From NCBI RefSeq assembly GCF_016342785.1, contig NZ_JAEINH010000006.1, forward strand, positions 62,001 through 126,000: DNA of 64,000 nt. The letters are read 5' to 3'. The notes beneath the pieces were generated by a model. The model worked only from the letters and a program-made list of their open reading frames with translations. It searched no databases and was not told the origin of the DNA. The position numbers and the translations under genes are program-made. This DNA comes from Sanguibacter suaedae (GTDB lineage Bacteria; Actinomycetota; Actinomycetes; Actinomycetales; Cellulomonadaceae). Positions 48,891-58,470 of this stretch are shown here, piece by piece (the stretch's first letter is position 1; each line of letters opens with the position of its first letter).

Positions 48891-51800
48891 TCAGCCGTCG
48901 GTCGACCTCCTGCGGATCACGAGCACCGTGCCCGCACCGACGAGCAGGAGGCTCAGCAGGACCGTGCCCCAGATCGTGGCACCGGTCACCGCGAGGAAGC
49001 CGCCCCTGCCAGGAGCACCGTCCGCTGCCCCCGCACCGTCCGGACCAGCCGTACCGCCGGCACCGCCGCCGGTGCCCTGGCCGGAGCCGTCACCCGGGTC
49101 CTGCGACTCGCTCGGCACGGGCTCGGGGTCGTCCTCGGCCCGCACGGTGAGGACGGTCTCCGCGGTCCCGACGGTCCCGTGGTCGTCCGTCACCTCGTAC
49201 GTGAGGGTCCGGACACCCGGCGTCCCGGTGTCCACCGCGCCGTCGGCGAGGTTCGCACCGTCGAGGCTCACGGTGATGCGGTCGGTGAGGTCCACACCGT
49301 TCGCGTCCAGCGCCGTGACACCCACGAGCGGGTCGACGACCGTGCCCACCACCACGTTCCGCGACGGCTGCACACCACCGAAGGTCGGGGCGACCGCGAC
49401 CACCGTCACGGTCCGTTCCACCGTCGTGCGGTTGCCCGCGGCGTCGGACACCGCATAGGTGAGGACCGTGTCCCCGGGCGTCGTCGTGTCGACGGTGCCC
49501 TCGACGGTCACCGAGGCGGTGAGGTCACCGTCCACGTCGTCCGTGGCCGTGACGCCCGCGAGCGGGTCGAACGGCTGCCCCTGCGGGACCTCGTCCTCGT
49601 CCGGCACCCCGATCTCAGGGGCCGTCGTGTCCGCACCACCGTCACCGCCGCCGGCCCGCGTGAGCGTCACCTGGTCGATGACCGTCCCGTCGAACACCTG
49701 CGTGGTGGTCAGCGTGATGGCCGTCGGCGAGACGTCCACGTCCGTGTACTGCGGCTGCCTCGCCTGGATCTTGATCGCCGCGTCGGGCGACCGGTCGTCC
49801 AGGGCGTAGTACTTGCTGCCGCTCGACGAGTTGCCGGTGACGTACAGCACCTGCCCCTCCTCCGCGGTGAGCACGGCACCCGACTCCTCCTGCGCCGCCT
49901 TGTCCCCGACGGCCGTGGTGCCGTCCATGAGGTAGCTGCGCGTGTAGATGTGGTCGTGACCCGACAGGACCAGGTCCACCCCGAGCTCGCTCATCGCGGG
50001 CGCCAGCGCGGCACGCCGCTCCACGACGTCCTGCTCGAGGGAGTGGAAGGCCGCCGAGTAGATCGAGTGGTGCCACACCGCCACGACCCACGACGCGTCG
50101 CCCCCGTGCTCCTCGATGACCTCGCGCATGAACTCGATGTGGTCCTCGTCGCCGAGCTCGTGGGCGTTGGAGTTGATGTTGAGGTACAGGACCCCGTTGT
50201 ACTCGAACCAGTAGTCGCCGCCCGCACGGTCCGGGGTCGACTCGTACCCGTGGACCTCCGACACGTTGGGCCGGTTGAAGTGCGTCATGTAGGCCTGGCC
50301 CTGGTTGTCGTGGTTGCCGATGGTCGAGACGAACGGCAGCTGCTGCATGATCGCGGGAGCGAACAACGACTCGTACTCGAACTCGTCGCGGTGCCGCTCC
50401 ACCTGGTCGCCGGCGTTGAGCCACATCGACGCGTCCGGCTCCAGCGCCGCCACCTGCTCGGTGACGGCCGCCCACGACTCACGGTCGCGCTGCTGGTTCC
50501 CCGACGCCCCGATCTGGGGGTCGCCGGTGAAGACGAAGCTGTGCGTCTCGTCGAACGTCCCCGTCCACAGCTCGTAGGACCGCGACCAGCCCGACGCGTC
50601 GCTGCCCACCCGGTACAGGTAGGACGTGTTCTCGGCGAGCCCCGCCATGACGGCCTTGTTCGAGTACCGCCCGTCCTGGGTGGGCTCCGACGTGGCGTCG
50701 ACCACGGTGGCCGCCTCGACGGGGAACGCGTCCCCGGTCCGTGCGGACACCGGTGCCACCTGAACCTGCCCGGTGATCTCGCGGTCCGTGTAGAACGCGA
50801 GGTTCCGCTGCGTCTCGTCCGCACCGACGTGGAGCGAGACGTCCGAGTACGTCGCGGCGCTCGCCGCCGCCACGACCGTCAGCGACGGCACCTCGAGGTA
50901 GACGTCCGAGCTGCCCGCGTTGGTGTTGTGCACCTGGACGGCGACGACGTTCTCCCCGGCGACGAGCACGTCCGCAGGCACGGTGAACCCGCCCGTGATC
51001 GGTGCGGAGCCGTTGCCGCCCGCGTACCCGAGGTTCCCCGAGGGGATCTCGTCGATGCGCTCGTCGGCGAAGCCGCCCACGAGGATCCCGTTGACGTAGA
51101 CGCGCGCCGCGTCGTCGTAGGCGATGGACCCCGTCAGCTGGGAGATCTGCGCGAGGTCGCCCTCGGCCACGGTGAACGTGGTGCGGAAGAAGTACGTCTC
51201 GATGTTGTCGCCGGAGGTTCCGCCGTCCTTCTTCTGCTGGAGGAGCGTCGTGGGAGTGAACCCACCACCGAGGTCGCCGAGGACCCCGTTCTTGGCACCG
51301 AAGCCGCCGGTGCCCGTCTTCCACGCGGAGACGTCGACGCCCGGGAGCGTCCACGCCGTCCTCTCGGCGAGACCCTCCGCCGGGTCGGTGCCGTCGTCGA
51401 GGTAGCTCCACGTGGAGGTCCCGTCGAGGAGGACCGCACCGTCCACGGGGTTGCTCGCCGGGACCTCGGGAGCGGTCGGCTCCTGCGGTGCCGGCCGGGT
51501 CGGGAGGGCGGGCTGGTCGGGGTCGCCGGGCTCGGCGTCCACGACCGGTCGCAGGGCGACGTCGAAGATGTGCATGATCCCCTTGGTCGTCGCCCGGGGC
51601 AGGCGGACGGACGTGACCTGCTTGTCGGGGTCGAGCGGCACGACGGCCGTCGCGAACACGACGGGCTTCGCGGCGTCCGAGCCACCTGACGCGGTGTTCC
51701 GCTTGGTCAGCTCGACGAGACGGACGTTGCCGGGCTCGAGGCTCCCCGGCACCCAGTCGCTGAAGCGGACGTCGACGTCCTGCGTGGACCCGTCCGTGTA

Positions 51801-54467
51801 GCTCACCACGGCCGTCCCGCGCGAGGGGCCGTTCGTGGCGAGACCCAGGAAGGAGATGCCCGACGCGGCCTCGTCGCCCAGGTCCACGACCTGGCCGTTC
51901 GGGATCCAGTGGTCGGCCTCGCCCGGCTCGGTGTCCGGCCACATGAAGGTGACACCGGTCTTCCCGAGCGGCACCTCGCCGCCACCGGTGACGCCGGCGG
52001 CCTCGAGGTCCTGACGGGACAGCGTCACGCCCCCGACGTCGAGCGACCCCATGTTCACGGCGCCGTCGTCCGTGACTCCGTGGCCGTTGCGGGCGTGCGT
52101 GCCGTCCTGGTACGAGGGCGGGACGTCGCCCGGCGCCGTGCCCCAGGTGCCCGGCGTGCTCGCCATGGTGAAGGACAGCGTCCCGCCGCCCTGGGCGAAG
52201 GACCCGGGCAGCCACGACGCGGTCTGCGGGGTCCCGTCGACCGAGAGGCCGGTGGTGTACCGCGCCGTGTCGCCCGCACCGGGGGCGTCGATCTGGATCA
52301 CGCGGTCGGAGCCGACGCTCGAGATCGTCACGTGCTCGAACATGGGCGCCGACACGAGGAGGTCCGCCGTGCCCCAGATCCCGGGCATGATGCCGAGGTT
52401 CGCCCAGACGTACCAGGCGCTCATCGACCCGAGGTCGTCGTTCCCGGCGAGCCCGGTCGGGGCCGTGGTGAACAGCTCGTCCGCCGCGCGGTAGAGGGTG
52501 TCGGTCGTCCGGTGCGGCGCCTGGAGCCAGTTGTACACCCAGGGCAGCCCGAAGCTCGGCTGGTTCGCGAGGTACGCCGTCTCGCTGAACGCACCCCCGT
52601 CGAGGTCCGCGAGGAGCGCGTCGAGGTCGGCCGTGGCCTTCTCCACACCACCACGGGCCTCGATCAGCCCCGCCATGTTGTGGGACACGTTGAAGCCGTA
52701 CTGCTTGCCCGTCGACTGCTCGAAGTGGTCGCCCTGCCGGTTCAGCGGGACGTTCATGAAGCCGTTGCGGTTGCGGGCGTCGATGTGCTTGGTGGTGAAG
52801 TTGAAGCTGTTGAGCCAGCTCTGCGAGCGCTGGCTGAAGAGGTCGTATGCGCCCGTGTCGCCGAGCCGTCCGGCGAGCTGGGCGATCGCGAAGTCGTCGG
52901 CCGCGTACTCGAGGTTGCGGGTGACGGCGGCGGCGCGCTTGTCGCCGTCGACGAACCCGAGGGCGGAGTACTGGAAGGCGTCGGAGCGCAGGGAGCCCGT
53001 CGCGGGGAGGGACTGGGTCTCGACCATCGAGCGCAGGGCGCCCTCGCGGTCGTAGTCGGTGGCACCGAAGGCGTCCGCGGCGGCGAGGATGATCTGCAGC
53101 GAGTCGCCGCTCATCTTCGTCTGGATCCGGTTGAGCGAGGGCCAGCTGGACCAGCCGCCGGACTGGTCGACCATGTCGAGGATCGACTGGTTGATGTCGG
53201 ACGCGACGTCGGGGTAGAGGAGGGCGACGAGCTGCGACTGGCCGCGGTAGGTGTCCCACCCGGAGAGGTTGACGTAGAAGTCGTGCCCGTCACGGACGGT
53301 GCGGACCTCGCCGTCGTACCCGGTGTAGCGGCCGTCGGCGTCCTGGAAGACGTTGGGGTGGCCGAGCGCGTGGTAGAGCGCCGTGTAGAAGGTGACGCGG
53401 TCCCGCTCGGTGCCTCCGTCGGCGGCGACGGTCCCGAGGGCCTGCTCCCAGGACGCCCGCGCCGTGGCCCGGACGTCGTCGAAGGTCGCACCGGTGGTCT
53501 CGGCCTCGGCGTTGGCCTGCGCGCCGTCGACGGAGACGTAGCTCAGGCCTGCGGTGACGGTGACGTCGGCGCCGTCGGCGAAGGTCACCCAGGCGCCGGA
53601 GCCGTGCTTCTGGGTGGTGGCGGACGCGGACGTGCCGTCCGCGTCGACGCTGTCGCCGTCCCACGTGCCGTACGACTCGACGGGCTGGTCGAAGGTCGCG
53701 GAGAAGTGGGCGGTGTACTCGGGGCCGGACGCGCAGACGATCTTGCTCGTCACGGTCCCGGTGACCCTGCCGGTCGCGGGGTCGACGTCGATGCGGGACG
53801 CCGAGACGTCGTTGTTGGAGCCGGCGGCGTCGAACACGAGGGTCGCGGGCGTCCCGTCGTCGAACGAGTAGCGGCTCACTGCGGTGCGGGTGGTGGAGGT
53901 GAGCTCGACGTCGACGCCGGAGTCCAGCGCGACGGAGTAGTACCCGGGCTCCGCGACCTCGTCGTCGTGGGAGAAGTCGAGGAAGTAGTCACGGACGGAC
54001 GTGCTCGGGTTCGAGGGCAGCGCGCCGTCGACGAGCCTCTGCGTGACGGGGAGGACGGGGAAGTCGTTGCCCGAGTAGCGGGGGCGGCACCCGGTGCCCG
54101 ACAGCCGCGTCATCCCGAAGCCGCGCAGCTGGTCGGCCGAGTGCTCGTACCCGCCGAACTGCTCGTCGAGGACGCTGTTGTACGTCGTGGGGCTCGACTG
54201 GACCATGCCGAAGGGCACGGTCGCCCCCGGGAAGGTGTTGCCGTAGTGATCGTTGCCGCGAGCGTTGTTCTCACGGTCGTAGCCCGTCCCGATGTACGGG
54301 TCGACGGCGTCGAAGGGTGAGATCGTCGAGGTGTCCTCGGCGTGGGCGGCGGGGGCCGCCACCAGCCCGGAGACGGCGACGGCGAGGGCGGCGAGGGCGG
54401 CGGTGCTGCGGCGGCGGTGCCGCCCTGTCCGTCCGGGCACGGGTGACGCGGGGCGTCGTGCGGGCAT
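48891..54467 (-). CDS. Wall-anchored GH92 mannosidase fused to a metallophosphoesterase
   Basis: 1,858 residues from ATG at 54465-54467, GGAGG 10 bases upstream. Signal peptide 1-43. GH92 (about 50-790) includes RLSGTGC (121-127), WDTYRGQSQL and GNDDLGSMSAWYVW (675-688). Gln584 occupies the place of the GH92 acid Glu. A beta-sandwich (800-975), a jelly-roll-like domain (1005-1200) and an Fn3-like strand region (1205-1300) follow. The metallophosphoesterase (1310-1600) has D1316, GDQ (1353-1355), GNHD (1384-1387), HH (1466-1467) and GHDH (1503-1506), so its metal site is complete. Two Ig-like/HYR-type repeats (1615-1775), a Gly-rich stalk, LAVTG (1825-1829), a helix and RRR complete a sortase signal. 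Likely role: removing capped phosphate from yeast phosphomannan. Confidence 0.92.
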   Translation of the reverse strand: MPARRPASPVPGRTGRHRRRSTAALAALAVAVSGLVAAPAAHAEDTSTISPFDAVDPYIGTGYDRENNARGNDHYGNTFPGATVPFGMVQSSPTTYNSVLDEQFGGYEHSADQLRGFGMTRLSGTGCRPRYSGNDFPVLPVTQRLVDGALPSNPSTSVRDYFLDFSHDDEVAEPGYYSVALDSGVDVELTSTTRTAVSRYSFDDGTPATLVFDAAGSNNDVSASRIDVDPATGRVTGTVTSKIVCASGPEYTAHFSATFDQPVESYGTWDGDSVDADGTSASATTQKHGSGAWVTFADGADVTVTAGLSYVSVDGAQANAEAETTGATFDDVRATARASWEQALGTVAADGGTERDRVTFYTALYHALGHPNVFQDADGRYTGYDGEVRTVRDGHDFYVNLSGWDTYRGQSQLVALLYPDVASDINQSILDMVDQSGGWSSWPSLNRIQTKMSGDSLQIILAAADAFGATDYDREGALRSMVETQSLPATGSLRSDAFQYSALGFVDGDKRAAAVTRNLEYAADDFAIAQLAGRLGDTGAYDLFSQRSQSWLNSFNFTTKHIDARNRNGFMNVPLNRQGDHFEQSTGKQYGFNVSHNMAGLIEARGGVEKATADLDALLADLDGGAFSETAYLANQPSFGLPWVYNWLQAPHRTTDTLYRAADELFTTAPTGLAGNDDLGSMSAWYVWANLGIMPGIWGTADLLVSAPMFEHVTISSVGSDRVIQIDAPGAGDTARYTTGLSVDGTPQTASWLPGSFAQGGGTLSFTMASTPGTWGTAPGDVPPSYQDGTHARNGHGVTDDGAVNMGSLDVGGVTLSRQDLEAAGVTGGGEVPLGKTGVTFMWPDTEPGEADHWIPNGQVVDLGDEAASGISFLGLATNGPSRGTAVVSYTDGSTQDVDVRFSDWVPGSLEPGNVRLVELTKRNTASGGSDAAKPVVFATAVVPLDPDKQVTSVRLPRATTKGIMHIFDVALRPVVDAEPGDPDQPALPTRPAPQEPTAPEVPASNPVDGAVLLDGTSTWSYLDDGTDPAEGLAERTAWTLPGVDVSAWKTGTGGFGAKNGVLGDLGGGFTPTTLLQQKKDGGTSGDNIETYFFRTTFTVAEGDLAQISQLTGSIAYDDAARVYVNGILVGGFADERIDEIPSGNLGYAGGNGSAPITGGFTVPADVLVAGENVVAVQVHNTNAGSSDVYLEVPSLTVVAAASAATYSDVSLHVGADETQRNLAFYTDREITGQVQVAPVSARTGDAFPVEAATVVDATSEPTQDGRYSNKAVMAGLAENTSYLYRVGSDASGWSRSYELWTGTFDETHSFVFTGDPQIGASGNQQRDRESWAAVTEQVAALEPDASMWLNAGDQVERHRDEFEYESLFAPAIMQQLPFVSTIGNHDNQGQAYMTHFNRPNVSEVHGYESTPDRAGGDYWFEYNGVLYLNINSNAHELGDEDHIEFMREVIEEHGGDASWVVAVWHHSIYSAAFHSLEQDVVERRAALAPAMSELGVDLVLSGHDHIYTRSYLMDGTTAVGDKAAQEESGAVLTAEEGQVLYVTGNSSSGSKYYALDDRSPDAAIKIQARQPQYTDVDVSPTAITLTTTQVFDGTVIDQVTLTRAGGGDGGADTTAPEIGVPDEDEVPQGQPFDPLAGVTATDDVDGDLTASVTVEGTVDTTTPGDTVLTYAVSDAAGNRTTVERTVTVVAVAPTFGGVQPSRNVVVGTVVDPLVGVTALDANGVDLTDRITVSLDGANLADGAVDTGTPGVRTLTYEVTDDHGTVGTAETVLTVRAEDDPEPVPSESQDPGDGSGQGTGGGAGGTAGPDGAGAADGAPGRGGFLAVTGATIWGTVLLSLLLVGAGTVLVIRRRSTDG

Positions 54468-54669
54468 GACTGGTGGACCTCCGAGGGGTGGGGTGTCCTG
54501 GCGCGGAGAAGGCGCTGACGTCCTGACGCTAGAGAGACGAGGTGGACGTGGGCCCAACGCCGGGACAACCGCGGGTGACGCCGCCGTGTCGGGCACGTGT
54601 CCCGGCCTCCCCCGGGCCTCGTCACCGGACGTCGAGGTGGCTCCCAGGCAACCGGTCGATACTGGGGGC

Positions 54670-56235
54670 ATGGACTCTCCCCCGGCACCGTCCTCGTCGC
54701 GCCGTCCGACCCTCGCGGCGGCCCTCGCGGGCGTGCTCGCGGGGCTGCTCACCGTGGCGGTGGCGCACCTCGTGGCCGGCTTCCGCACGGCTGCGTCCGA
54801 CCCCGTGGTCGCGGTCGGCGGCGCGTTCGTCGACGCCACCCCGTCGTGGTTGAAGGACGCGGCGATCGGTCTGTTCGGGACGGCCGACAAGGTAGCGCTG
54901 TTCGTCGGCATGGCCGTCGTGGGGATCGCGCTCTTCGCCGGACTGGGGGTGCTCGCGCGGCGCTCGCTGCAGGCCGGGACGGCGGGCGTCGCCGTCCTGG
55001 CGGCCGTCGCTCTCGGGGCGGTGCTCACCCGTGAGGGCACCGCTGCGCCCGACGCCCTCCCGACGGTCGTCGGCGCGGTGTGCGGCATGCTCGCCCTGCG
55101 GGTCCTCGTCACGGCGCTCGCGCCACGGGGGGACCGCACCGAGGACGCCGCCGGCCGGCCCGGGGAGCACGACCGCCGGACCTTCCTCCGCGGTGCTGTC
55201 GTGACGGCGGCCATCGCGGCGGTCGCAGCGGCCGGCGGCCAGATCGTCGGTGCGAGCCAGCGCGTGGTCGACGCCGCCCGCCGGGCGGTGCGCCTGCCCG
55301 TCGCCGCACGGCCCGCCGACCCGCTGCCCGACGACGTCGCGTCGACGGCACCCGGAGTCGTCCCGTTCCAGACGCCGAACGACGAGTTCTACCGCATCGA
55401 CACGGCACTCGTGGTGCCGCAGGTGGATCCGGCCACCTGGACGCTCCGCGTGCACGGCATGGTCGAGGAGGAGGTCGAGATCACGTTCGACGAGCTCCTC
55501 GGTTCCGAGCTCGTCGAGGCCTGGGTGACCCTCATCTGCGTGTCGAACACCGTGGGCGGCGACCTCGTCGGCAACGCGAAGTGGTTGGGGCTCCCGGTCC
55601 GCGACGTCCTCGCCCGGGCGCGCCCTCTCCCCGGTGCGGACATGGTCCTGTCCCGCAGCATCGACGGCTTCACCGCGTCGACCCCCCTGGAGATCCTCAC
55701 CGACGAGCGGGACGCGCTGCTCGCCGTCGGCATGAACGACGCCCCCCTGCCCGTCCGGCACGGCTTCCCCGTGCGGCTCGTCGTGCCCGGCGTCTACGGG
55801 TACGTGTCCGCCACCAAGTGGGTCACCGAGCTCAAGGTCACGACGTTCGCCGAGGACGTCGCCTACTGGTCCACGCGCGGCTGGTCCGAACGCGGCCCCG
55901 TGAAGACCGCGTCGCGCATCGACACGCCCCGGCGTGACGCCGAGGTCTCCGCGGGCACCGTGCCGGTCGGCGGGGTCGCGTGGGCGCAGCAGCGCGGCAT
56001 CACGGCGGTCGAGGTGCAGGTGGACGACGGGCCGTGGGAGCCTGCGGTCCTCGCCGACGAGGCGAGCGTCGACACGTGGCGCCAGTGGACCTACCCCTGG
56101 GAGGCGACCACCGGCGAGCACACCCTGAGGGTGCGTGCGACGGACGGCGACGGCGACGTGCAGACCTCGGACGACGCGCCCCCGGCGCCCGACGGCGCGA
56201 CGGGCTGGCACGAGGTGACGGTCACCGTCGCCTGA
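54670..56235 (+). CDS. Molybdopterin-dependent oxidoreductase, sulfite-oxidase fold
   Basis: 521 residues from ATG (MDSPPAPSSSRRPTLAAAL). Four hydrophobic segments (about 12-40, 75-95, 100-118, 124-150) precede a DRRTFLRG twin-arginine-like motif and a further helix. The Mo-binding domain (about 240-430) includes NDEFYRIDTALVVP, the molybdenum ligand Cys in LICVSNTVGGDLVGNAKW and YGYVSATKWVTELK. A C-terminal Ig-like dimerisation domain (about 430-520, VAWAQQRGITAVEVQVDDGPW) follows. The N-terminal helices make it a membrane-anchored extracytoplasmic enzyme; its substrate is unknown. Confidence 0.9.
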   Translation: MDSPPAPSSSRRPTLAAALAGVLAGLLTVAVAHLVAGFRTAASDPVVAVGGAFVDATPSWLKDAAIGLFGTADKVALFVGMAVVGIALFAGLGVLARRSLQAGTAGVAVLAAVALGAVLTREGTAAPDALPTVVGAVCGMLALRVLVTALAPRGDRTEDAAGRPGEHDRRTFLRGAVVTAAIAAVAAAGGQIVGASQRVVDAARRAVRLPVAARPADPLPDDVASTAPGVVPFQTPNDEFYRIDTALVVPQVDPATWTLRVHGMVEEEVEITFDELLGSELVEAWVTLICVSNTVGGDLVGNAKWLGLPVRDVLARARPLPGADMVLSRSIDGFTASTPLEILTDERDALLAVGMNDAPLPVRHGFPVRLVVPGVYGYVSATKWVTELKVTTFAEDVAYWSTRGWSERGPVKTASRIDTPRRDAEVSAGTVPVGGVAWAQQRGITAVEVQVDDGPWEPAVLADEASVDTWRQWTYPWEATTGEHTLRVRATDGDGDVQTSDDAPPAPDGATGWHEVTVTVA

Positions 56236-56238
56236 CGT

Positions 56239-56622
56239 TCAGCGTCGGTGGGTGAGCGGCCTCAGACGGGCCGGCAGCCCGAGGACGACGAGGTCGTAGG
56301 AGTCCTCGACGAGATCGCCCACCAGCCCGGTGTCGAGGTCGGGCGGCAGCGCCACCGTCACCCAGTGCTTCTTGTTCATGTGGTAGCCGGGCACGACCGT
56401 CGGGTGCGCCCCCAGCAGGAGGGGGATCTCGTCGGGCTCGGCCTTGAGCGTCACCGTCGGATGGTCGGGGACGGTCGGTGCCCGACCGAGCAGCGCGAAG
56501 ATCCTCCCGTGGACGCGGAACACGTCGGTGCCCGGCCCGAACGGGACGTCGGTCGTCGCACCCGGCAGCGCGAGGCACGCCGTGCGGCACCAGTCGGCCG
56601 GGTCGTCGAGGACGGTCGTCAT
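56239..56622 (-). CDS. MmcQ/YjbR family DNA-binding-like protein
   Basis: 127 residues, MTTVLDDPADWCRTACLALPGATTDVPFG. The segments VFRVHGRIFALLG, VTLKAEPDEIPLLL and PGYHMNKKHWVTVAL with the closing ENDSYDLVV-type DSYDLVVLGLP are typical of the MmcQ/YjbR fold (CyaY-like). The biochemical role of the family is not established. The much longer open frame on this strand continues through the VOC gene and is noise. Confidence 0.88.
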   Translation of the reverse strand: MTTVLDDPADWCRTACLALPGATTDVPFGPGTDVFRVHGRIFALLGRAPTVPDHPTVTLKAEPDEIPLLLGAHPTVVPGYHMNKKHWVTVALPPDLDTGLVGDLVEDSYDLVVLGLPARLRPLTHRR

Positions 56623-56676
56623 GCGGTCACCGTACCGGGCCTTCCCCACGGGCGTGGCCGGGACTAGCGTCGTGCC

Positions 56677-57108
56677 ATGGGTCACACGTTCCAGGTCACC
56701 GTCGACAGCACCTCGCCGCACACCCTCGCCGACTGGTGGGCCGAGACCCTCGGCTGGCAGGTGGAGGAGAGCGACGAGGACTTCATCAGGTCGATGGTGG
56801 CGCAGGGCCATGCCCGCGCGGAGGACACGACCACCCACCGTGGGCGTCTCGTCTGGGTGGAAGGGGCGGCGATCGTCGACGCCGACGGCCCGGCCGGGAC
56901 CCCACGCGTCCTCTTCCAGCTGGTCCCCGAGGCGAAGACCTCGAAGAACCGGGTGCACCTCGACGTCCGCGTCGACGACGACGTCGAGGCGGTCAGGGCG
57001 CGCCTCGAGGAGCGTGGCGCGACGTGGCTGCACGACGGCGCGCAGGGCCCGCACACCTGGGTGACGATGGCGGACCCCGAGGGGAACGAGTTCTGCGTGA
57101 CGGCGTGA
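56677..57108 (+). CDS. VOC-family (glyoxalase-like) protein
   Basis: 143 residues. It has two beta-alpha-beta-beta-beta modules: FQVTVDSTSPHTLADWWAETLGW and KNRVHLDVRVDDDVEAVRARLEERGA, ending TMADPEGNEFCV. This is the glyoxalase_6 type common in actinobacteria. Metal ligands are only partly recognisable (HLDV and NEFC). The substrate is unknown. It lies between two minus-strand genes. Confidence 0.88.
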   Translation: MGHTFQVTVDSTSPHTLADWWAETLGWQVEESDEDFIRSMVAQGHARAEDTTTHRGRLVWVEGAAIVDADGPAGTPRVLFQLVPEAKTSKNRVHLDVRVDDDVEAVRARLEERGATWLHDGAQGPHTWVTMADPEGNEFCVTA

Positions 57109-57161
57109 CGGTGACGAGGGTCGTTCCCTCGGCGTTCGCCTCTCCCACCGCGGGGGCCAGG

Positions 57162-58427
57162 TCAGCGGGGCGGCGGTGCCGCCCGGTTCTCCATGGTGTG
57201 CCACCCGCCCTTGCGGTAGGCGGGCGTGGCGATCGCGAGGACGGCCACCGCGACCGCGATGCTCGCGATCATCACGCCGCCCATGGCCGCCCCGTGCCCC
57301 CCGAAGGCGCCGACGAGGGGTGAGACGAGTCCGGCCACCCCGGCCTGGAGCGCCCCGATGAGCGCCGCGGCTGTGCCCGCCATGTGCCCGTAACCGCCGA
57401 GTGCCAGCACGGAGGCGTTGGCGGGGATCATCCCCTGCATCCCGAGGACGAGCCAGAGCGCGACGACCACACCGACCACACCCCCGAGCCCGGTGACGAG
57501 CACCACGACGAGGAACGCGGCGAAGACGAGCTGGACGACGAGGGCGACGCGGAGGATGCGCACGGGCGCGACGCGGCGGACCAGCGCCGCGTTGAGCTGG
57601 GCCGACGCCACGAGAGCCACCCCGTTCAGCGCGAAGACCCCGGCGAACTGGGCGGGGCTGAGCCCGTAGTCCTCCTGGAGGACGAACGGCGACCCGACCA
57701 CGTAGCTCATGATCACCGCCATGCCGAGGCCCGGCAGCACGGCCAGCGCGATGAAGTGACGGTCCCGCACCAGCTGGGCGTACCCGACGACCACACCCTT
57801 GGGGCCTGCGATCCGCCGCCGCTCCGTGGGCAGGGTCTCCGGCAACCACCGCCACACGACGAGCGCGAGCACCACCCCGACGAGCGCGAGGACGTAGAAC
57901 ACGGCCCGCCACTGCCACTGCCCCGCCACGACCTGACCGATCGTCGGCGCGAAGAGCGGCGCGACGCCGATGACGAGCATGAGCTGGGACAGCAGCCGCG
58001 CCGCCGCCGACCCGACGAACCGGTCACGGATGACCGCGATGGCGACGACGGCCGCTGCGGCGTTGAAGAAGCCCTGCACCACGCGGAGCGCGACGAGCGC
58101 CTCGATGGTGGGCGCGACCGAGCACAGGAGCGAGGTGATCACGTGCAGCACGATGCCGACGATGACCGGCAGCCTGCGCCCGTACCTGTCCGAGAATGGG
58201 CCGATGACCAGCTGGCCGACGGCCCCGCCCAGGAGCATCCCGGACATGGTGAGCTGCGCTGCCGTCGTCGACGTCCCCAGGTCGGAGGCGACGGCGGGCA
58301 GCGACGGCAGGTACATGTCCGTCGTGATGGCCGGGAGGGCTGCGAGAGAGCCGAGCATGAGCACCCAGCGGGCGTTCGACGCACGGCTGCGGGTGGGTGG
58401 GGCCGGGTCGGGGATGGGTCGCGTCAC
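57162..58427 (-). CDS. Bcr/CflA-type MFS drug exporter
   Basis: 421 residues from GTG (VTRPIPDPAPPTRSRASNA). It has 12 membrane helices. The first holds TTDMYLPSLPAVASDLG with the acidic residue and Pro typical of the Bcr/CflA family, and the loop after helix 2 reads GPFSDRYGRRLPVIVG, the MFS signature. It exports drugs or other small molecules by proton antiport; the substrate is not predictable. No regulator is adjacent. Confidence 0.9.
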   Translation of the reverse strand: MTRPIPDPAPPTRSRASNARWVLMLGSLAALPAITTDMYLPSLPAVASDLGTSTTAAQLTMSGMLLGGAVGQLVIGPFSDRYGRRLPVIVGIVLHVITSLLCSVAPTIEALVALRVVQGFFNAAAAVVAIAVIRDRFVGSAAARLLSQLMLVIGVAPLFAPTIGQVVAGQWQWRAVFYVLALVGVVLALVVWRWLPETLPTERRRIAGPKGVVVGYAQLVRDRHFIALAVLPGLGMAVIMSYVVGSPFVLQEDYGLSPAQFAGVFALNGVALVASAQLNAALVRRVAPVRILRVALVVQLVFAAFLVVVLVTGLGGVVGVVVALWLVLGMQGMIPANASVLALGGYGHMAGTAAALIGALQAGVAGLVSPLVGAFGGHGAAMGGVMIASIAVAVAVLAIATPAYRKGGWHTMENRAAPPPR

Positions 58428-58470
58428 CAGTGGATCATAACGATTCGATCGTCCTGCCGAGGTGGGGACC

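Noticed and set aside
48609..51689. A 1,026-codon plus-strand frame
   Set aside because: Antisense to the GH92 fusion and overlapping the GH16 end; Arg-rich and without motifs.
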